64,000 nt of DNA from Climacium dendroides (lineage: Eukaryota > Streptophyta > Bryopsida > Hypnales > Climaciaceae), in NCBI GenBank assembly GCA_950106755.1, contig OX467092.1, positions 8,618,001 to 8,682,000 of the forward strand, in the 5' to 3' direction. A program made the position numbers and the translations under genes. A model generated the notes under the pieces. It was given only the letters and a program-made list of their open reading frames with translations. It searched no databases and was not told the DNA's origin. The stretch's first letter is position 1. The number at the start of each line of letters is the position of its first letter. Positions 57,801-64,000 of this stretch are shown here, one piece after another.

Positions 57801-58419
57801 GCTTAATCACTAATTTCAAGTGTCTCCCTTTTTATTAGTTTTTTAGGAACTAAAGTTTGGAATTGAATAAGAATTGTTTTGCAAGTATAGGACATTTAGG
57901 ACACTTAGGACACTTACAAAGATCCATTGCTTGGAAAGCACAATGGACCGACGTTAGAACACCCATAGGATAGGACCGATTTTAAGAACCTGGTTGTGTT
58001 TGATGATTTACTAAGGGTGGGTAAATAAGCACTCACAATCTCCGGATCCGGAAAAATTCCATTAGATATTAAAAACCTAATTCTGGAGCCCTAGAAAGTT
58101 CCGAAGATCGAATGACAGCGCCGGCCCTAAAAGCCAAAAACCGGATCCGTACTAGGGTTAGGTTTTTGCCGCCAAAAGCTATCCCGTACTCTTGTCTGAC
58201 CGTCCATCCGTCTGGCCATTATAAGAAGAGAACTGTAGCCGGCAGAAGGCATGATTGCCTTCTTATTTTCTTGCATCTGCGTTTCCGCCTTTCCAGCTCT
58301 TAAAAATTTCCGGTAGATTGAGGGACTGTGTGAGTTGCGATCGTGCAGGGGGTTCCAGAGTGATTCTTTGTAAGCAAGAGGGGTAGGGAGAGATTGTGCG
58401 AGGTTTTCTTGTGAGCGTG

Positions 58420-60484
58420 ATGTCTTTTAGGGCGAGCCGGCGTAAGCTAAAGGAAGAGCCAGAGGACTCAGACGATGCAATGCCACCACCACCGCCTCGG
58501 CCAAAGGCAATTCCAATAATGCGGGTGGTGCCAGAAATTCCAACTGATGAGGTCCGGCTGGAGCACCTACGACAGAACCTCACCAACATGGGGTGTGAGG
58601 GTTTGATGGATGTCCCTTGGGGCATCCGTGAGGAGAGTTTGGTGGCGGATTTGCTTCGTCTGGAAAGCAATATCTTCCATACCACCCTCCAGGTGAAACC
58701 AGAATTGTAGACGGTCAACGAGTGGAGAGCTGTCTACGGGTTCCGGATGGCGCCGGACAAGGTTATGGAAAAGAACCAAGAGTGCATGGAGGGCGAGTTC
58801 CGGGCGCCGGCCAACCCGAAGGATGGTCACCAGGTTTCAGACCTAGTGAAGCTGGAATATCGGGATGTGGTAGCGTTTCTCAACCCTATCCTTCACCCGA
58901 CCAAGCCAAGGCGAGTGGTGGCCAAGGTGGCTTCCACCATCCTAGGGAGTCTTCAAGGAAAGATGATGATGGATTGGGCCTTCGTCATCCACGAATTGGT
59001 ATTGGATCTTGTGCGTTCCTTCCGGTAGGGAAAGAAGGGTGAGAGCCCTCTTCCGGCTTATGTCTCCCACCTGTATTTCCACCACTCCCTACTCAAGACG
59101 AACAAGGAGGACGCTTATCAGGAGTTGGTTTAGCTTCAGAAGTACGGAGGAGAAGAACCTTCTTCCCGGGAAGAACCGGATGACGAGGAACCACCCACTC
59201 CTCTAGCAAAGAAGCCCCGGTGGGCAGAGGACTCCACCGGCAAGGCCAACAGAGGATACTCCCGCGCTAGAGCCACTAGAGGAGGAAGTTCCGGACTGGA
59301 AAGAAGAAGTCGGACCTTCTCCACAAGAAGCCAGACCTTCTCCACAAGAGGTCGGACCTGTGCAGCCGGAAGTTGGTCCCGCTCAAACGGAGGCAAAGGA
59401 GGAAGAAAGGACCGAGCTCCGATTAGGAGGGTCACCTTTGGAGGACATTTCGGAGCTGGTCCAGCACATCGTGTATCGGACAGAAGACATCATGAAAGTT
59501 CTCCAAAACTATGAGGAGACTCTCAAGCGGGTGTGCCGGAAGATGGCACTGACTGACTGGAATGCCATCTTCCGGAGGACGGACGTGTTGGTGGCGGCAG
59601 AGAAACAAAACGCTCTCCTGATAAAAGAGCAAAAGAGGTTGGTGACAGAGGCGGGCGTTTTACGAGTGGAAAAACAGACTTTGTTGGGACGAGACCAGGA
59701 GTCGGAGTCTAATTGTGTTAGGTTGGAGAGTGAGCTGCGAACAGCCCAAGAAATGGTCAGAGTCGTGAGGGAAGAGCACCGCCAGCAGATAGAGGCATTA
59801 TGCCAAGGTGTGACCCGACTCCGGAGTTCCTTGGATATTCCGGCGGACTGCATCAACAAGGCCCGGTTGTTCAAGGCCAACTTCGACGTAGCCGCCAGTT
59901 TGAGCCGGGTGCCCATTGTCAAGTGTTTACTGGAGCAAGCGAGACAGATGGATGCCTCTCGAGCCGAGATGCGGGACATGATGGAGTATTTGGCCCCTGC
60001 AGAGTCAAATTCGATAACTCCTCCTCCTTCCTCTCCCGTACAGACCTTGATGGTTCCGGAAGGTAATGTTTCGGAACCTATTGTTACAGAAGTATTACCA
60101 GTGGTACCGTCTGTTCTAGAACTTTCACCACCGCCGGGGAGACCAGAAGGAGTGGATTGGGGTGCAGTGGTACCTAAAGGCAGTGGAGACCTTTTCCTGG
60201 TGACCCCGATCATTGACCTTACAGGTACTCCTCTAGAGACTCGAGGGATTCGGTTGATACAGTCTTCTCCCCGCTACAAACAGACCCAGAAAGATTCTCA
60301 AGGAAGTTCGGAAGTTCCGGTAGTCGGGACTCAGAGTTTAGACAAAGGCACCAATATCGTGGGAGGTCCAAGTTGGAGAGTAAGGGGCCCTGATTTGTTT
60401 TCTCTAGGAAGTAGCCGAAAGCAGATAAACCTTGAATCGTTAAAGGACCTTATTCCTCCCACGAATAAGGATGCAGAGGAATAG
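58420..60484 (+). pseudogene. Retroelement-associated coiled-coil protein, copy 2 (best preserved)
   Basis: ATG at 58420 (MSFRASRRKLKEEPEDSDD) then a Pro-rich segment. In-frame TAGs at 58708, 59026 and 59128 interrupt, and a +1 shift near 59235 leads to the open frame 59360-60484. The middle part (WRAVYGFRMAPDKVMEKNQ ... LNPILHPTKPRRVVAKVAST) recalls the plant transposon-associated domain found beside Gypsy-like elements. The second part has a Glu/Arg/Leu coiled coil (about 59600-59990), then a Pro/Ser-rich acidic tail ending IPPTNKDAEE. No reverse transcriptase, integrase or protease is present in the window. GC content is clearly higher than in the flanks. Confidence 0.55.
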
Positions 60485-61560
60485 GGGGCAGTGTTGTATA
60501 TATTTGTGACAGTACCGGAGTCCGGCCGTCAAAGCCGGAAAAATAGGATCTAGTAGATTACCAGAAATCTAGCGGACCAGTAGGAATGTTTTGTGGGATT
60601 TTTAGGATGATGTTAGTTTTAGTATAAGTCAGTTTTTGATGGACCTTTGTGGTCATTCACATCCGTCCCATTATTTTCAACTTGTACCTTTTGAGCTTAA
60701 TTCAAGTGTTTGGAGGCTTTCCATTCTCTTACTTATTGTATTCGGTGCATGCTTGTGGGGGTGGGGGTCCATTTGTGCCTTTTTCGGATGCTGAAAACTT
60801 ACCTTAACTAGCAAGAGTCGACTTGTGAGTGATTTCCGGACGTCACTGGATTGATGGGGAGATCGGCTGGATTGTTCCGACAATAGTGTTAGTATACTAC
60901 CTGCTTGGATGCCGGTATAGCCTGAGGGTAGGATATGGCCTTAGGTGTAAGGGTATCTGAGAGGCTGCTAGCAGCTTCCGTGAACGGAAGTTTGCAAGAT
61001 GTGCCCGAATTCCAGATGCCGAAATTCCCCATAGACGGAGTCAAAGCCTCGGCGCAATGCTCAAGAGAGTGCAAGGATATCCACCTGGTCGATGGGAGGC
61101 TCAGTGTCAAGTTGATGCTAGAATGTCGTTGTAGTCCTTGACCGTCCCTGCGTGACCTAGTCCGGTAAGCATTCTAGATTTGTGAGGAGACGGAACAATA
61201 GGATACTTCCAGTCCCTGAGAGTTAAGTTAGTATTAGTAGTAGAGGTTGAGAGATAGATAGAGAGAGAGGGTGTGTTTCCAGACACAGTAAACATCCAAA
61301 CAATGGATCTGGCCACTTGTCACCTAAACCCAGGGATCCCGGAAGGGGCAACTGAACGATTTCCGGATTTGTCCGGAACCCATCCAGCACTAGTAGCCGA
61401 ATCGGACCTCTGGTCCGGATTAGTAAGTAGGAGAGAAAGTGAAAGCTTGGATCGAGGTTAGCCTATGAATCTGTGAGCCTCGAGTCCTCGTGGGAACAAT
61501 TCCGGAGCAATTTAATCTAAGTGGGCCTTTAATGAGAATTAGAGGCTAACTGGAGGAATA
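60485..61560. other. Spacer between retroelement ORF copies
   Basis: No continuous coding. GC-moderate, contains TCCGGA/CCGGAT motifs shared with the neighbouring ORF copies, so it is part of the same repeat family. Confidence 0.4.
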
Positions 61561-61565
61561 CTGGT

Positions 61566-62585
61566 CCAACTAATCACTACATTCTGTAAGAGAAGGACGG
61601 ATGTATCCGGAGTCTAGAGAAGGAGCATGATGACCTTATGGCACAGTTGTCTTCGTTGGAAAAGGAGCTGAATACGGCACGGCAGAGAGAGTCGGACACT
61701 CTCCGGATTGTCCAAAACCTGAAGGATATGATTCCGTTCACATTAGATGCAATGTTGAAGGTCGAGCTATTCAACACCAAATTGATTGCGGATGGCCATA
61801 TAACCGGATCAAAGGTATTGATGATCTTGGCTGACTTTGAAGCACGGATGGAGACAATATTGAGGGAGCTACATGCACTATCATAGAACATTGATTGTGA
61901 CCAAGTGCTAGACTTGTCCTTATTTCCGAAGGTACCTACTACCATTTTCTGGGTCTACAAAATCTGGGTCTGCAAGAGCAAGCATCAACATCGCTGGGTC
62001 CCGCCTAGCCAACTTCCGTCTCTTCACTTTCATCGCACAAGGATCAACCGAGAAACCCTTTTGAGAGCCAAATACCGATTCTAGAAGAGAAAGAAAAGAC
62101 CCCAGTCGGATCAGTTAAGACCTCGACTCCAAAGCCCAGTCCGACAAAAACAAAGACCTTTGATCCGTTGGATGTTTAGGGTTTACAGGGGATCTTCAAG
62201 ATACCACCCATTTCGGTTTGCTCTAATGTGATTGCACGGATAGGAGCTATTACAAATCTAGCGTGGATTTTTCCGGATAATTTCCTCTATATGGTCTAGG
62301 AAACCGCAGCCCCGACGCCAAAGAAGGACAACACTATGGTGAACTTAGCTGACTTCTCGCTAGGAGATGATGACGTGGAGATCTAGGAGATCCAGAAGTC
62401 TGAGACAAAAACTAATGAGGAAGAAGAAGAATCCGGATCAGCCAAGACTACTTGATTTGTTCCTGCAATCAAGACCCGGTCGGTAGCAAAGGCAACTCCA
62501 CCCCCGAAGTTCTTATCCTAGAGACTATCTACACTAATGGAGAAGGACGAAGGCAGTTCAAAGAAAGCACGAAAGGGTAGATAGG
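61566..62585 (+). pseudogene. Retroelement-associated coiled-coil protein, copy 3
   Basis: 61638-61886 (LSSLEKELNTARQRESDTLR ... AMLKVELFNTKLIADGHITG) aligns with the coiled-coil part of copy 2. Later pieces near 62090-62180 (TPVGSVKTSTPKPSPTKTKT) and 62330-62580 (FSLGDDDVEI, KTRSVAKATPPPKF) fit its C-terminal tail. Stops and shifts separate them. Confidence 0.5.
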
Positions 62586-63259
62586 TAGATAGTTTTAAGT
62601 TAGTGAGTTTTTCTAGAACAAATTTCCATGTATGGACCCGGATTTCGATTTTCTATGGACAACTGGCCAACGGCTTTTTGTTTAATCCAAAACGGTTGAT
62701 TGTGTCGTTGTCATGTTTTGTTGGTAGTTGTTGAGCCTTTTTGTGTGTTTTTAATGGTTAGGCAAATTTGTTGCCTTCCCATTCTACCTTGACTTATTCC
62801 ACTTTAGCTCTTATCATCTGAGTTGATTCCATTGTGTTTACATTCCGGCTTTAATTTGAGCAACCAGGCTTCTGCCCTAAGTATCTTTCTCATATGGTGT
62901 TTTCTCCACTTGTTCATCTGAATGTTTGAGTGTGAGAAGAAACGAGTAAAGAGGAAATCCGGATCTATAGCAATCTGGACCCTAACTGAGGAAGACGGTT
63001 GGTCGAGAGATTTAAGCTTGTGATTGAGGATTTGTGCGTGGTGCCTTTAATTTGCTGAAACGGTGATCCGGTGGAGGCTCGGGAAGGGTGTGGATGCGAG
63101 TCTGGAAGTCTAGGACAGATTCCATGCAGAGATAAGCAACCGCCAAAGGAATATTTCCACCCATTAGAAGGTCTGCCAACTACATAAGTAAGTCTAGATA
63201 CTAAATTCCAGAACCTCTTTGAGTTTTGGGTGTATTTAGATCCATCGTTGTAGTAAAGA
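62586..63259. other. Non-coding downstream region
   Basis: No gene seen. T-rich near 62620-62830, TCCGGATC motifs continue. Confidence 0.35.
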
Positions 63260-63419
63260 GGGGACTTAACGCACCCTGTGTAACCTACTGTTCAATTTGG
63301 AAAATTGTGAGGGAGTCACCCCCCTTGAACCAACGTATGTTCTTGGTGTTTTTGGTGTTTTTGGAAAGAGTGGAGAGTGTATGAGGATTACAAGTGGTGA
63401 AGTCCCTACCCCTCTAACA

Positions 63420-63930
63420 GGATTACATAGACGTCCGGACGGACGTCTAGCATCCGCGTTCGGAGGTTCCCGAACGTCCGCCGACATAGGACGTTTGGAA
63501 TTGTCTCCATCCAGCGAACGGGCGAACAGGAAGGTGGACGGGGTAGATGAGAAGGCGGATCGGTGTGGGGTCATCCGATCAGGCGGACGTCCGATTGGCC
63601 GCCCTGTCGGGTCCGTCCGATCGGACGGACGAACTGGCGGACGGGGTGGCTGTCCGCCCCCTTTGGCCCGTCCAATCGGGCGGACGGCCGATTGTCCACC
63701 TCGTCGGGTCCGCCCAATCGGGTGGACGGCCAATCGTCCGCTTCATCGGGTCCACCCGATCGGGCGAACGAGGTGGCCATCCGCCCCCTCTGGCCCATCC
63801 GATCGGGCGGACGGACAGCCGTCCGCGTGATCGGACAGTCCAGAGGGGGCGATTTTTAGATCGCCCACTTCATCTCAACTGTCCGATGAAGCAGATGAGC
63901 CAGGTCGTCCGCCACATCCAATGCAATTCG
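63420..63930. repeat. GC-rich GGACGG/CCGTCC repeat, copy 3
   Basis: Starts ACGTCCGGACGGACGTCT, a near-palindrome, then AGCATCCGCG. From 63540 it consists of units of about 60 bases built from GTCCGATCGGGCGGACGG. Much richer in G and C than the rest of the window. Open frames on both strands in all phases come from the lack of A/T-rich stops. Confidence 0.8.
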
Positions 63931-64000
63931 GACGATTGAAGATTTTCAAGCAGGGTTTTTTTTCGGGTTCTTCGATAAATGGTTATGTGGCCTTTCTAAA

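Larger units (their letters stand above)
56830..57960 (+). repeat. LTR-like module with TATA box and internal tandem repeats
   Basis: Upstream part resembles 9305-9600, the TATA-like TATATAAGG lies at 57041, and the downstream part holds two tandem arrays. It ends near TCCATTGCTTGGAAAGC (57925), like 37525. The retroelement ORF at 58420 follows, consistent with LTR, leader, then gag-like region. A matching second LTR was not found. Confidence 0.5.

Noticed and set aside
59509..60213. 234-codon minus-strand ORF
   Set aside because: Antisense shadow of the better-supported plus-strand coiled-coil ORF.
63266..63939. Long ORFs on both strands, rich in Arg, Pro and Gly
   Set aside because: Composition artefact of the GC-rich GGACGG repeat, open in five frames at once.
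1..64000. tRNA or rRNA genes
   Set aside because: No GGTTCGANTCC-type box with a matching cloverleaf, and no rRNA-like conserved stretch, was seen by eye. A tRNAscan run could overturn this.

Overview
The window is nuclear DNA of a plant: genes are split by GT-AG introns, the background is AT-rich, and nearly everything is transposon-derived. CACTA elements with 3-bp target duplications, a hAT-like fold-back element, LTR-type modules and Mutator-like (MULE) coding sequence with a SWIM zinc finger are all visible. My recollection of similar protein families points to a bryophyte (perhaps a liverwort). That is an impression from memory, not a database result.

The centrepiece is a 17.8-kb element at 9864-27665. 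It has imperfect terminal inverted repeats (about 190 and 140 bp) and is flanked by an exact 10-bp direct repeat, CCATTGGAGG, as expected for a MULE. It carries two divergent genes. On the minus strand (10715-16305) is a two-exon MULE-type transposase with a GCM/WRKY-like zinc finger, a transposase core and a SWIM finger. On the plus strand (18796-27288) is a 13-exon gene whose product joins an acidic N-terminus, a ParB-like domain (DDNHRR motif) and a C-terminal domain laid out like a permuted N4/N6-type DNA methyltransferase. Both genes have decayed slightly. The transposase has a TGA, a TAG and a 1.18-kb CACTA insertion; the methyltransferase gene has one in-frame TAG. Between and inside the genes lie an array of a GATC-containing 18-bp unit and three 102-108-bp palindromes without a loop, all centred on the same core.

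This element sits inside an older, heavily decayed relative. The relative starts at base 75 with the same 12-bp terminus, has transposase remnants on the minus strand (978 to about 5990), and then methyltransferase remnants on the plus strand. Its methyltransferase gene is split: the first half is at 6416-9208 and the second half resumes at the next exon at 37896-40066. The 28.7 kb between the halves is nested insertions: an LTR-like module, the younger element, a CACTA element and non-coding repeat DNA.

From 30 to 54 kb the window is mostly non-coding repeats. It includes a pair of inverted 1.8-2.0-kb arms, a fragment resembling plastid GrpE, a kinase-like pseudogene, dispersed GGACGG-rich elements, a composite CACTA-like element and a 269-bp fold-back element. 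From 54.6 to 62.6 kb are three decayed copies of a retroelement-associated coiled-coil ORF plus an LTR-like promoter module. The window ends in a GC-rich GGACGG repeat region. No tRNA, rRNA or CRISPR array was seen, and no intact conventional host gene was recognised.
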